Assembly: GCA_963750195.1 (NCBI GenBank)
Contig: CAVVPS010000007.1
Coordinates: 1-64,000 of the forward strand
Direction of reading: 5' to 3'
Source of the DNA: AP-15 sp963750195
Lineage (GTDB): Bacteria > Pseudomonadota > Alphaproteobacteria > ATCC43930 > CGMCC-115725
Length of the DNA stretch: 64,000 nucleotides
In this document: positions 1 to 9,450 of the stretch, piece after piece
How positions within the stretch are numbered: position 1 is the stretch's first letter
Layout of the letters: each line of letters starts with the position of its first letter
Program-made: the position numbers and the translations under genes
Notes under the pieces: generated by a model
The model's database searches: none
Told to the model about the DNA's origin: nothing
Seen by the model: only the letters and a program-made list of their open reading frames with translations

Positions 1-35
1 TGGGGTCGAGGGTTCAAATCCCTTCGCCCGCTCCA
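1..35 (+). tRNA. tRNA-Gly, 3' end only (probably GCC anticodon)
   Basis: The window opens inside a tRNA. Visible are a T arm (GAGGG stem, TTCAAAT loop, CCCTT), the 3' acceptor strand CGCCCGC, a U discriminator at 32 and an encoded CCA at 33-35. An acceptor ending CGCCCGC-U-CCA fits bacterial tRNA-Gly, and the preceding bases fit the variable loop of the GCC isoacceptor. The anticodon lies outside the window, so the isoacceptor is an inference. A glycan locus begins about 260 bases downstream. Confidence 0.85.
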
Positions 36-297
36 AATTGTTTCAACGGCTTAGGCCGAGGCTCAGCGAGGGCGGTGACGGCGGCGGGCCTGCTCGCCTC
101 GGTGACGGCTTTGCCCTGGTGGCGCCGCATACTCTCGGCTAAGGACACCGGATTGCTGCACCAGCTTTCGTGATTTTGTACCCGGGTCGATGAAATCGTC
201 GATGACCGCCCCGAAACGATCCCTCGGAGGCCGCGAGGTTGCGGGGCCGGCGCGTTTTCGCTACAAGCCGATCCGACCTATGAGATTGGGGGCGAAG

Positions 298-1108
298 ATG
301 ACGTTGCCGGCTACGGACGCGGCTACACGAGCTGCCGCGAGCGCCGACGATGTTCGGGCCTATTGGGATCGTCGCCCGTGCAACATCCGGCATTCTCAGT
401 TGACCGTGGGCAGCAGAGAGTATTTCGACGAGGTCGAAGCCCGCAAATATATGGTCGAACCACATATCCCGGGATTTGCCCAATTTCCGAGGTGGAGAGG
501 TAAGCGCGTGCTCGAGATCGGCTGCGGGATCGGCACGGACGCGGTCAATTTCGCTCGCGCCGGCGCCCTCTACACCGGCGTCGAATTGTCGGAAGTCAGT
601 CTCGCCTTGACCAAGCAGCGGTTCGCGGTATTCGGTTTGGACGGCCAATTCTACAACTGCAACGCTGAGCATTTGACCGCGACAGTCGGTCTGCACGGCT
701 GCGACCTCGTCTACTCATTCGGCGTGATCCACCACACGCCAAACCAGCGCGCCGTTATCGAACAGGCGCGACAGGTAATTCGCGACGACGGCGAGTTGCG
801 GATCATGCTCTATTCCGAGCATTCGTGGAAGGCGATCATGATCGAAGCGGGTTTTGATCAACCCGAAGCCCAGGCTGGCTGTCCGATCGCGACCCCCTAT
901 ACGCACGGTATGATCGAGGGGCTGATGGCTGGGCTCTTTACGATCGAGTTCGGCTGAACAGGCTCACATCTTTCCCTACAAAATCGAAAAGTACGTGCGA
1001 TACGAATACGAGATCGAACCCTGGTTCAAGGCCATGCCGCCAGCCATGTTCGCCGCGCTCGAACGGCGCCTCGGCTGGCATTATCTGGTCGTGGCAAGAC
1101 CGGTTTGA
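298..1108 (+). pseudogene. class I SAM-dependent methyltransferase, split by a one-base frameshift
   Basis: Start chosen at ATG 298 because it follows a GGGGGCGAAG ribosome site. The protein has the SAM-binding motif VLEIGCGIGTD (about residues 71-81) and a later FGVIHH segment. Its frame stops at 955-957 right after TIEFG. The next frame continues without a gap (QAHIFPYK, then a Tyr/Glu-rich stretch, EPWF and GWHYLVVARPV) to TGA 1106-1108, the expected C-terminus of this family. Dropping one base near 951-954 joins them; the locus is 811 bases, 3n+1. It lies between a tRNA and a glycosyltransferase, so a sugar or lipid-linked glycan substrate is likely but unproven. Either a real frameshift or a sequence error. 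Confidence 0.75.
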
Positions 1109-1219
1109 GCCGGTCCGGGCGCTGTCGCCGAATTGTCCCGAACCCAGTCCCTCCGGTATCCAGCGCTGCGAACCTGTTTGCAACCGCTTCCAGCCTGCGC
1201 CGTACTCCGGAGAGGCTAG

Positions 1220-4200
1220 ATGCTGTCAATCGTCGTCTACGGGCGCAACGACAACCACGGCTACAATCTTCATAAGCGCGCGGCCGTCAGCATCAATTGC
1301 ATGGCCGAAATGTTGCTCGACCCGGCTGATGAGCTGATCTTCGTCGACTACAACTCGCCCGACGATTTGCCGACTTTCCCCGAGGCGATCCGCGATACCC
1401 TGACCTCGCGAGCGAAAGCGGTGCTACGCATTTTGCGGGTCAGACCCGAGGTTCACCGCCGGTATCAGCAACGCACCCACCTCTCGGTGCTGGAGCCGGT
1501 GGCCCGGAACGTCGGCATCCGTGCCTCCAACCCGGCAAATCGCTGGATACTTTCGACCAACACTGACATCATTCTGGTACCCCGGAAGGTGCCCCGCCTC
1601 TCCAAATTGGTTGCGGAGTTGTCACCCGGCTTCTACCATACCGCGCGCTTCGAAATTCCCGAAAGCCTTTGGGAGACGTTCGACCGTGCCGATCCCATCC
1701 GCACAATAGAGGACGTTCGCGCCCTCGGCGTCTCGGCGCGCCTCAACGAAGTGGTCTACGGCTCCGACCCGATTCTCTACGACGGACCGGGCGATTTCCA
1801 GCTGGTCGAGAGGTCGGATCTGCTTGAGATCGACGGCTTCGACGAGAGAATGATTTTGGGATGGCACGTCGATTCAAACCTCGCCAAGCGTCTGTCGCTG
1901 AGGCACGGGCGGGTGACGTCGCTGCTCGATCACGTATTTTGCTATCACTGCGACCATACGCGGCAAGCGACCCTCATCCACAGCCGCGACCGCCTGGAGA
2001 ACGATCCGAGCTTCTTTGTAGACCAAGTCACTCGCTCTGATCTGCCCGAGCAGAGAACGCGTTGGGGTTGCGTCGATGATGTAATAGAGGAGATCAACCT
2101 GCCGCAAGACGGTGCCGGCGGGTATCGTAACATGTTGCGATCGGTGGTCGCGCCGCTCGATGCTGCATTCAGCGAAAGCTGCTATACTACAGCGAGTTAT
2201 AATAATTACGGTTACGATGCACGGCATGTACTGACGTTCCTCGCCGACCTGTTGAGTTGTTATCCGCGCGGGATTCGCCTGGGCTGGTGCGGGGTACGCC
2301 GTGACATGTTCGAGCTCGCTAGGCAGGCCTGGCGCCATCTCGGCTTCTGCTGCCCGATCGCGGTCGACGCGGCGAGTGCATCCTGCCTAATGACCGGACC
2401 GCCAGACCCGGTTCAGGTGCGGATCTTGTGCCGGAGCGCCTGGCTGGACAGCGCTGATTTGTATGCATTTGAATTCGGGAGGGCGAGCGACGGCGAGTTC
2501 GCGGCCAATTTGAAGTCCCGCCCGCTGGAGCTGAGCCCGGAGGATGCCGATGCCCTCTCGATCGTCCGCTCAGGCTTTCTCGCAACGGTAATGCACGAAC
2601 ATACCCGGCTCGCCGCGGACCCCAACGCCGGGCTGCGCCGATTCGTCGGGATAAACTGTATCCACAACGACAGTGAGCCGCTCTTCGCCACCCATATCGG
2701 CGTTGCGGCGACCCCGTTCAGCTCACGGCTGCGGCACGGTTTTGTCGTCTCGGCAACGCCGGAACTTGCATCTCAGACATCGGCCCGCCTGTTGATCGGG
2801 GCGGCGCTCGGGCGCGACGCGCCGATCAGTCGGAACGAGTTCACGCAGGCCGGTAATCTCTTCGGTCCGCTGCTGGACGGTGGGCGGGCCGCACTGCACC
2901 TGGCGCATCGCGCGGCCATCAACGCCGCGATCGGCCGGGCTTACATCACGGTGGTCGGGAATCCGTCCCATGATCGGCGGTTGCCTGATCCGGCGCGGCG
3001 CGCCCTGGCTCGGCTGGAAGAATTGCGGCCATCCGCCGTACTCGCCCCGCGACTGGGGGTCACCGTAGATGACGAGCCGCTGGAAAAACCGGGCGATCGT
3101 CCGCTCAGCCGGTTCGCGGCGTATGAAGACTGGGACGATCGGGTGTGGTCGACCTTTGCCATTCCCTATGCAGTCGATCCGCGCACCGAGGATGCCTTCA
3201 GCCGCTGCGCCGCGCGGTGGGAGCAGGTGCATTTGCTTTATGGGCTCGACCGTGTGGATAAGCTCACCGGCGCAGCACGAGTGCTGGTCGTCGCAACAAT
3301 GCCAGACCCGGCCATTGCCGCGATCAGCTGGCGGGTTGGGCGGCTCGAGATCGCAGGCGCCGGCGAGTGCGGCGGCACCGGGGCCTTGAGCCCCGCCTTT
3401 TGGTGCGCGGGTGCGCCGTATCGCCCCGTCGAACTGAACATCCTCGCTGCCGGAACTCGTTTGCAGCAGCTGGAACCGCGCGCCTATGATGCCGTTGTGT
3501 TCCCTCATGGCTCGATGTTCGCAGCGGGGTTCGATGGAGCCCTCGAGGCGATGGCAACCGCCGAGCGCCTGTTGCGACGGGACGGGGTTCTGGTGTTCAA
3601 GGCCGAAATCGCAGCGGGCGCGTCGCCGCATCCGAAGTACTTTGATACGGGCCTGCTCGGTAAAGACGGGCTGACCGCGCGTCTCACGGCCTTTACCGAG
3701 CTCATTGCGGATGGCGGCTTCGACCCGAGGCTGTCGCGAGCCACGGTCGACCGGACATGGCCGCAAGATGGACCGCGCTCAGGCGAAGCCTATTTTTTGA
3801 CACTCGAGGACGGCCGCATCTTGATCCCGAGCTTGTGGTTCCTGCGGCGGCGCGAAACGGCAGGGCAGACGCAATGGGGAAACTTGCGCAGCTGGCTGTT
3901 CGAGCGTCGGCTCGGCGAACAGATCGAACACCTGCATGTGGGCGTCGCCGGTCGACGCGACGCCGAGGGCCGTATCGAAACCGTCCTTGGTCGCGAAGGG
4001 CATGTGTTTTTCGGTCCCTACCTCGCTATGCCGAGCGGCCGGTACCGCGTCAGCGTGAGCATGCGGATAAGTCCGGGAGTGCGGTACCGAGACGCTTCGG
4101 GCGCCGTGCTCGAGGTGGCTGCCGGGAGGGCAATTCTCGCCAACCAGGCGTTCGATCGCGACAGCGTGAAATCCGGCGTGCTGACGATTGAGTTCGCGGT

Positions 4201-4327
4201 ATCGCCCGGGCAGGCGGAGCGGGGTGAGGTCCTGGAGTTCAGAGTCTATAGCCCGTCGAATTTTGCGGCCACCTTCACCAGCGTCGATCTGCGAGCTTCC
4301 GCCGCAATTCCCGCCGACCCGCCATGA
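1220..4327 (+). CDS. large multidomain glycosyltransferase with a methyltransferase-like C-terminal half
   Basis: A 1035-residue protein starting at ATG 1220 behind GGAGAGG. Residues 1 to about 280 look like a GT-A family 2 domain: IVVYGRND at 4-11, VDYNSPDD at 42-49, a DXD-like NTD at 114-116, and a late GFDERM...GWHVD segment as in galactosyltransferase-type C-termini. Residues about 300-620 are unrecognised. From about 633 onward the protein matches the next gene closely (EDWDD, YGLDR, RVLVVAT, a YDAVV-PHGS segment, FKAEIA, IPSLWFLR, a FFGPY beta-rich tail). That half resembles a degenerate Rossmann methyltransferase followed by a carbohydrate-binding-like beta domain. It overlaps the next gene by four bases (ATGA), so the two are probably translationally coupled. 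Predicted cytoplasmic, in glycan assembly. Confidence 0.75.
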   Translation: MLSIVVYGRNDNHGYNLHKRAAVSINCMAEMLLDPADELIFVDYNSPDDLPTFPEAIRDTLTSRAKAVLRILRVRPEVHRRYQQRTHLSVLEPVARNVGIRASNPANRWILSTNTDIILVPRKVPRLSKLVAELSPGFYHTARFEIPESLWETFDRADPIRTIEDVRALGVSARLNEVVYGSDPILYDGPGDFQLVERSDLLEIDGFDERMILGWHVDSNLAKRLSLRHGRVTSLLDHVFCYHCDHTRQATLIHSRDRLENDPSFFVDQVTRSDLPEQRTRWGCVDDVIEEINLPQDGAGGYRNMLRSVVAPLDAAFSESCYTTASYNNYGYDARHVLTFLADLLSCYPRGIRLGWCGVRRDMFELARQAWRHLGFCCPIAVDAASASCLMTGPPDPVQVRILCRSAWLDSADLYAFEFGRASDGEFAANLKSRPLELSPEDADALSIVRSGFLATVMHEHTRLAADPNAGLRRFVGINCIHNDSEPLFATHIGVAATPFSSRLRHGFVVSATPELASQTSARLLIGAALGRDAPISRNEFTQAGNLFGPLLDGGRAALHLAHRAAINAAIGRAYITVVGNPSHDRRLPDPARRALARLEELRPSAVLAPRLGVTVDDEPLEKPGDRPLSRFAAYEDWDDRVWSTFAIPYAVDPRTEDAFSRCAARWEQVHLLYGLDRVDKLTGAARVLVVATMPDPAIAAISWRVGRLEIAGAGECGGTGALSPAFWCAGAPYRPVELNILAAGTRLQQLEPRAYDAVVFPHGSMFAAGFDGALEAMATAERLLRRDGVLVFKAEIAAGASPHPKYFDTGLLGKDGLTARLTAFTELIADGGFDPRLSRATVDRTWPQDGPRSGEAYFLTLEDGRILIPSLWFLRRRETAGQTQWGNLRSWLFERRLGEQIEHLHVGVAGRRDAEGRIETVLGREGHVFFGPYLAMPSGRYRVSVSMRISPGVRYRDASGAVLEVAAGRAILANQAFDRDSVKSGVLTIEFAVSPGQAERGEVLEFRVYSPSNFAATFTSVDLRASAAIPADPP

Positions 4328-5643
4328 GCGGTGAAATACGAGCCGGCGGCACAATGCCCAGGCCGAGCGGCGGACCGGCCGACGTTGCAGGAGCCTGGAC
4401 TGAGTGGGGCATCCCGATTTCCGAACTGCCCCCGGCTAACCGGCGGCTTAGCCGCACGATTGCCTGTGAGGATTGGGACGATGCGTCGTGGTCGCGGTTT
4501 CTCGATTCGTCATTGGATGGGGCGACCGCCAACGATGTGATTTATGATGCTGGCCTGTGGGAGCGCACGCATCTCATCTACGGCCTCGACCGCATGGGCA
4601 AACTGACGCCCACGGCGCGCGTGCTGGTGATCGCGACCTTGCCAGACACTGTGATCGCCGCCCTCAGCGAATGTGTTGGACGTGTAGACGTGCTCGATCT
4701 GGCGCAAGCATCGGCGCGACGCGGCGCTGAGGCGCGTCTTTATTGGTCGAACGGCGCGCTCTATGCGCGCGACCGCCTCTTCGTTCACGAGCCCGGGACC
4801 CAGCTCGACGATCTGGATGATCCGGCCTACGATGCGGTCGTCTGCCCGCATGGTTCGCTGTTCATTCGGGGGTCGGTTGGGATCGCTGGTCTGATGGCCG
4901 GGGTCGACCGGGTGACCGCGAACGACGGCGGCGTCGTCTTTAAGGCCGAAATTGCCACGGGCATGGAGCCGCACCTCGATTTTCTTGATGCGGGCCTGGT
5001 CAGCGATGGCGACCTCGCCGCCCAGATCGAGGCATCGACCGCCCTTGCGATCGAGGGCGGGTTCGATCCGCGCCTATCTTTGCGGACCGCGAGGAGTCTT
5101 CCTCCCGAGGATCAGCCCGCATCTGGCCCAGGATACCTGTTATGGCGCGATCACGGGCGGGTCGTGATCCCCAGCCTGTGGTTTCTACGCAAGCGCGGCA
5201 GTACGCCAGCCGGGGGGTGGGGGCGGGTCGAGCAGTGGCTCGCCTCGCGCGCGCTCGGCGACCAAACGCAGCACGTGCAGCTCGGCCCGGCCGGTCGTCG
5301 GGACGAAGATGGCAGGATCGTCGCGATGCCCGGACGCAAGGGGCGGGTCTTCTTCGGCCCCTACATTGCGCTGCCGGAGGGCGATTACGAGGCGTTTATC
5401 GGCATTGCGGCGCCAGCAAAGCCGATCCGAAGAAAGCTGGCGATCGATGTCGTCACAGGCGAGCGAAACCTCGAGTATGATCGAGCTTGGCTCAAAGGCA
5501 GCGGCGGTACCGTAGTGCGAATTCGATTTAAGGTTCCGCCAATCCAGGGCGGCAAAGATCGAGATAGGGTCGAAATCCGGGCCTCATCATCGGGTATGGC
5601 GGTCGCCTTTACCGAAATTCGGCTGACCCGTGTCGGCTCTTAA
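4324..5643 (+). CDS. stand-alone paralogue of the upstream protein's C-terminal half
   Basis: A 439-residue protein. Residues about 45-439 align along their whole length with residues about 633-1035 of the upstream gene: CEDWDD, LIYGLDRMGKLT, ARVLVIAT, YDAVVCPHGS, FKAEIATG, GGFDPRLS, IPSLWFLR, and RVFFGPYIALP opening a beta-rich tail. RVLVIAT sits where a methyltransferase SAM loop would be, but the Gly-rich motif is absent, so the fold may be non-catalytic. The C-terminal about 100 residues may bind carbohydrate. Function unknown; physical coupling to a glycosyltransferase suggests a role in the same glycan pathway. The duplication is seen directly; the fold assignment is an inference. Confidence 0.7.
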   Translation: MSGEIRAGGTMPRPSGGPADVAGAWTEWGIPISELPPANRRLSRTIACEDWDDASWSRFLDSSLDGATANDVIYDAGLWERTHLIYGLDRMGKLTPTARVLVIATLPDTVIAALSECVGRVDVLDLAQASARRGAEARLYWSNGALYARDRLFVHEPGTQLDDLDDPAYDAVVCPHGSLFIRGSVGIAGLMAGVDRVTANDGGVVFKAEIATGMEPHLDFLDAGLVSDGDLAAQIEASTALAIEGGFDPRLSLRTARSLPPEDQPASGPGYLLWRDHGRVVIPSLWFLRKRGSTPAGGWGRVEQWLASRALGDQTQHVQLGPAGRRDEDGRIVAMPGRKGRVFFGPYIALPEGDYEAFIGIAAPAKPIRRKLAIDVVTGERNLEYDRAWLKGSGGTVVRIRFKVPPIQGGKDRDRVEIRASSSGMAVAFTEIRLTRVGS

Positions 5644-5780
5644 CGAGGAGACACCGAACAGGAGTTCGACATAAAATCTGAGACCGCGACCATTCGGCGC
5701 CGGGACAGCATCGGCCCGATGTCTCATTCGTCGGAATCATGCGCCGGTCTCATTGTTCCTTCCGCTCAGGTGAGGTGAGG

Positions 5781-6755
5781 ATGTCGATAAAGACAGCGTT
5801 GGTGTGTGGAGCCGGGGGCTTCATCGGCGGACACTTGGTCAAGCGGCTCAAGCGTGACGGCTTTTGGGTACGCGGCGTCGACTTGAAATTCCATGAATAT
5901 GCGGAGAGCGAAGCAGACGACTTTGTCGTCGGCGATCTGCGCGACCCCTATTTCTGCCGTCAGATGATCGATCGGCGGTTCGATGAGACCTATCAGCTGG
6001 CCGCCGATATGGGCGGCGCCGGGTTTATTTTCACCGGCGAGAATGACGCCGACATCATGCACAATTCGGCGACGATCAATCTCAACATTCTCGACGCCTG
6101 CCATAAGCGTATGATCAAACGAATCTTTTACTCTTCCTCCGCTTGCATGTATCCAGCCTACAACCAAGAGAACCCGGACTCGCCCAATTGTGAGGAAGGT
6201 TCGGCCTATCCAGCGGCCCCCGACAGCGAATACGGCTGGGAAAAGCTGTTCAGCGAGCGCCTATATTTGACTTACGGCCGTTGCTATGGGATGGAGCCGC
6301 GGATTGCCCGGTACCACAACATTTTCGGCCCCGAGGGGACCTGGAGCGGCGGTCGCGAGAAGGCGCCCGCCGCACTCTGCCGCAAGATCGCAGCCGCCGA
6401 CAACGGCGAGTTCGAGATCTGGGGCGACGGCCAGCAGACACGCTCGTTCCTCTACGTCTCGGAATGCGTTGAGGGCACGGTTCTACTGATGCGTTCGGGT
6501 TTCACCGGGCCCGTGAACATTGGTTCCGAGGAAATGGTGACCATCGATCATCTCGCTGACCTGATCATGGGCATCGCCGGAAAGCGGCTCGATAAGCGCC
6601 ATATCCCGGGCCCACTGGGCGTCAGAGGCCGCAATTCTGATAACCGCCTGATCCGGACTAAGCTCGGCTGGGCGCCATCGCAGCGGCTAGTCACCGGTCT
6701 CGAGCCGACCTACGCCTGGATCGAGCGCCAGGTTCACGCCAATCGGCCGCACTGA
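5781..6755 (+). CDS. NAD-dependent epimerase/dehydratase, GDP-mannose 3,5-epimerase-like
   Basis: A 324-residue extended short-chain dehydrogenase. The start ATG 5781 follows GAGGTGAGG; an upstream in-frame ATG at 5739 lacks a ribosome site. Seen: the NAD-binding GAGGFIGG at 10-17, SSSACMYP at 118-125, catalytic-type YGWEK with Tyr151 and Lys155, and the RYHNIFGPEGTW and QTRSFLYV segments of nucleotide-sugar epimerases. The ADMGGAGF segment and the Cys in ACMYP resemble GDP-mannose 3,5-epimerases, which interconvert GDP-mannose and GDP-L-galactose/gulose. The substrate is inferred from these motifs only. It follows the paired large glycan genes and precedes a sugar dehydrogenase, consistent with precursor supply for a surface glycan. 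Confidence 0.8.
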   Translation: MSIKTALVCGAGGFIGGHLVKRLKRDGFWVRGVDLKFHEYAESEADDFVVGDLRDPYFCRQMIDRRFDETYQLAADMGGAGFIFTGENDADIMHNSATINLNILDACHKRMIKRIFYSSSACMYPAYNQENPDSPNCEEGSAYPAAPDSEYGWEKLFSERLYLTYGRCYGMEPRIARYHNIFGPEGTWSGGREKAPAALCRKIAAADNGEFEIWGDGQQTRSFLYVSECVEGTVLLMRSGFTGPVNIGSEEMVTIDHLADLIMGIAGKRLDKRHIPGPLGVRGRNSDNRLIRTKLGWAPSQRLVTGLEPTYAWIERQVHANRPH

Positions 6756-7000
6756 GCGAGGTTTCTTCGGCTGCTTACTGTGCCTTCGGGTGTGGATTTC
6801 GTGCGCTGCCGAGACCGACCCTACTGGGCGAACGCTTTGACCAACATCGTCTCACCGTGATCTCGCTGGCGGTCGGGTTGACCTCGGCCCGCGGCGTCTG
6901 ATATCCCGGCTGCTGATAGGCGTTGACTATAAAATGCTACTGCCCGAGGAGCGTGAAATCCGCTATCGGGGCCACACGACTTGCTTGTTCGGGGGATTGC

Positions 7001-8356
7001 ATGAAGGTTTCGGTTGTAGGTTTAGGCAAGCTCGGGGCGCCGCTGGTCGCAGTTCTCGCTTCCAAGGGCTTATCGGTTTACGGAATCGATGTGAACCCGG
7101 ACACCGTCGCCCAAGTCAATGCCGGTCGTGCACCCGTGGAGGAGCCTCGTCTCCAAGAATTCTTGACCGCCAACCGCCCGCGCATCCGTGCAACCACGGA
7201 TTGGGCCACGGTGATCGGCGAGACCGAGGTCACCTATGTCATCGTGCCTACTCCAAGCGGTGCAGACGGTGCCTTCAAAAACGATCACGTACTGGCTGCG
7301 ATCGAGGAAATCGGCCGAGTTCTTGCCCATAAGCAGGGCTATCATCTCGTCGTCATAAACTCGACAACGATGCCGGGATCGGTTGGCGGGCCAATTCGCG
7401 ATCGGCTCGAAGTCATTTCGGGCAAGCGTGTCGGCCACGACATCGGTCTATGCTACAATCCAGAGTTTATTGCCCTTGGCAATGTCATCGAGGGATTGCT
7501 GCGACCTGACTTCGTGCTGATCGGCGAAAGCGATGCCCGTGCCGGCGGATTACTCGAGGAGATCTGCCGTTGCATTGTCGGCCCATCGGTTCCGGTGTGT
7601 CGGATGAATTTCGTCAACGCGGAACTGACCAAGATCTCGGTCAATACCTATGTGACTACGAAAATTTCCTTTGCCAATATGCTCAGCGAAATCTGCGATA
7701 AACTTTCGGGGGCGGACGCTGACGTAATTACCGGGGCCATAGGCAGAGATGGGCGGATTGGCCTCAAATATCTGCGTGGGGCGACAGGATATGGCGGTCC
7801 ATGTTTCCCCAGAGACACGATCGCATTCTCGACGATGGCAAAGCGTCTCGGCATCGACGCCAGTTTGGCGGCCGCCACCCACGTCATCAACGAGCGCCAA
7901 GTCGAGCGGCTCGTCACCATCATCGCCGAACATACCGAGCCGGGCGATCGGGTTGCGGTCCTTGGTCTTGCGTACAAACCCGATACCGATGTCGTCGAGC
8001 GCTCGCAAGGCGTCATGCTGGCGGCAGCGTTGGGAAGAAACGGTCGTGCGGTCGTCGCGCACGATCCCTTGGCGATAGAGCCGGCGCGCGCGGCGCTCGG
8101 GTCTGGCGCATCCTTCGCCGCCTCGCCGGAGGAGGCCGTAGCCTCGGCCGCGGCTGTCGTCGTCATGGTGCCATGGCCTGAATACAGGAATTTTTTCACC
8201 TTGTGGCCGGGGAACGAGCACACAAATCTGGTCGTCGACTGCTGGCGGCTGCTCACCGATGCGCCCTGCTGTTCGCGGGTTCGGGTGGTACAGCTAGGCA
8301 ACAACGACTCATTTACCGCCGCTGGGACGGCCGCCGCTGTGGACGCGGCAGAGTAA
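7001..8356 (+). CDS. UDP-glucose/GDP-mannose-type nucleotide-sugar 6-dehydrogenase
   Basis: A 451-residue NAD-dependent dehydrogenase that oxidises a nucleotide sugar at C6 to the uronic acid in two steps. Start ATG 7001 gives the typical N-terminus MKVSVVGLGKLG, with the Rossmann loop at 7-12. Family landmarks are ELTKISVN (Lys211), the catalytic-cysteine segment GYGGPCFPRD (Cys268), and the C-terminal LGLAYKPDTD. Length fits the family. The sugar cannot be read from sequence; with an epimerase directly upstream, GDP-mannose or UDP-hexose are both possible. The 245 bases before the gene show no other gene, so it may have its own promoter. Confidence 0.85.
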   Translation: MKVSVVGLGKLGAPLVAVLASKGLSVYGIDVNPDTVAQVNAGRAPVEEPRLQEFLTANRPRIRATTDWATVIGETEVTYVIVPTPSGADGAFKNDHVLAAIEEIGRVLAHKQGYHLVVINSTTMPGSVGGPIRDRLEVISGKRVGHDIGLCYNPEFIALGNVIEGLLRPDFVLIGESDARAGGLLEEICRCIVGPSVPVCRMNFVNAELTKISVNTYVTTKISFANMLSEICDKLSGADADVITGAIGRDGRIGLKYLRGATGYGGPCFPRDTIAFSTMAKRLGIDASLAAATHVINERQVERLVTIIAEHTEPGDRVAVLGLAYKPDTDVVERSQGVMLAAALGRNGRAVVAHDPLAIEPARAALGSGASFAASPEEAVASAAAVVVMVPWPEYRNFFTLWPGNEHTNLVVDCWRLLTDAPCCSRVRVVQLGNNDSFTAAGTAAAVDAAE

Positions 8357-8394
8357 TCAGTCGCCCTGGGATCCCGATACATTTTGGATATCGA

Positions 8395-8413
8395 GGCCGT
8401 CCTTGAGACGGCC
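8395..8413. terminator. possible bidirectional terminator hairpin
   Basis: A perfect 7-bp stem, GGCCGTC paired with GACGGCC, with a 5-base loop. It sits in the 142-base gap between two converging genes (dehydrogenase on plus, gmhA on minus). No U-tract follows on either strand, so a classical intrinsic terminator is not demonstrated. Confidence 0.35.
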
Positions 8414-8498
8414 CCCTTAAAGGCTGAGACGTGCAGTTAGCGCCGTCAGCGCGAGTCAGTAGCGAGCCCGCCGCGGAGGATGTCCGCTCGGGCCCGGA

Positions 8499-9125
8499 TC
8501 ATTCTGTACGGTCGGTAAGCCCTCGAGGCTGATCCAAATTCGGAAACAGCCGCTCCTCTACGAGCCCGCAGATAATGTGGCCGGCGGTGATATGCAGTTG
8601 CTGGATCAGCGGCGTCGTGTCAGCGGGCGCATAAAGGCAGAGATGGCAACGCGCGGCCATCTCGCCCCCGCCCCTACCGGTGAGGCCGACGACGACCAAA
8701 CCCGTGGACCGCGCCGCCTCGATCGCGCGCAGAATGTTTGGCGAGCGCCCCGAGGTCGAGATCGCGATCAGCACATCGCCGGCAACTCCAAGACCCCGCA
8801 CCTGCCGCTCGAACACACGGTCATAGCCGTAATCATTGCCGATCGCGGTCAGCACCGAGCTGTCGGTGGTGAGCGCGATGGCGGGGAGCGGAGCGCGGTC
8901 GTAATTGAGCCGGGAGAGGAACTCGCCAGCGAGGTGCTGGGCATCTCCGGCGCTGCCGCCATTGCCGGCAAACAGTACCTTCCTGCCCGCCGCGATCGCC
9001 TCGACTAGCCGATCGACAATTGCCTCGGCCGTCGCCAGAAAGGCGGCGTTGTCGATCGCTGCCTGGACCGCGTCGCGAGACTGCAGGAGATAATCGACGA
9101 TCGAGGCTGTTACTTCACTCGTCAT
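8499..9125 (-). CDS. gmhA: phosphoheptose isomerase (SIS domain)
   Basis: A 208-residue cytoplasmic enzyme converting sedoheptulose 7-phosphate to D-glycero-D-manno-heptose 7-phosphate, the first step toward ADP- or GDP-heptose for LPS core or S-layer glycans. Start ATG at 9125 is preferred over an upstream in-frame ATG because it fits the family N-terminus. The phospho-sugar loop GNGGSAGDAQH lies at 54-64, followed by E68; STSGRS is at 123-128. His64, Glu68, Gln175 and His183 occupy the spacing of the zinc ligands known in E. coli GmhA. No other heptose gene (kinase, phosphatase, epimerase) is visible. It converges on the nucleotide-sugar dehydrogenase and diverges from the transporter downstream. 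Confidence 0.9.
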   Translation of the reverse strand: MTSEVTASIVDYLLQSRDAVQAAIDNAAFLATAEAIVDRLVEAIAAGRKVLFAGNGGSAGDAQHLAGEFLSRLNYDRAPLPAIALTTDSSVLTAIGNDYGYDRVFERQVRGLGVAGDVLIAISTSGRSPNILRAIEAARSTGLVVVGLTGRGGGEMAARCHLCLYAPADTTPLIQQLHITAGHIICGLVEERLFPNLDQPRGLTDRTE

Positions 9126-9450
9126 AAGCTTACCTGGTTTGCGTCTCACCGCTGACTCGGTTCAACCCATCGGTCAGTCCCAAGCGGCCCCTCAGTCCTC
9201 GGGATGCACGATCAACATGAGAACGCCGCCACCCGCCAGGCTGAGCCCGGGGATCGGAACTATGAGCCGCAGGCGGTTGAAAACCAAGCGTCTCGACGCT
9301 GGACCTCCTGAGCGCACATCCTGTTATTCATCTTTATTCATTTCTCTGAGATCGTTAACATCGCCGGTAAAAGAAGCTTCGACCGCCTCGGCGTACCGGA
9401 CGGTCAATAAACAAGCGGCTGTGCGGCCGCTCGTTAGCTGGGAGGGTTCG
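9126..9450. other. intergenic region between gmhA and the divergent symporter
   Basis: 325 bases with no gene that I can support. It must contain the promoters of both divergent genes. An AT-richer patch around 9322-9345 (repeated TTATTCAT-like bases) is the most promoter-like part; GGAGGG at 9441-9446 is the ribosome site of the symporter. Confidence 0.4.

Noticed and set aside
2723..3766. A 347-residue minus-strand frame opposite the glycosyltransferase
   Set aside because: Antisense shadow, no recognisable motif.
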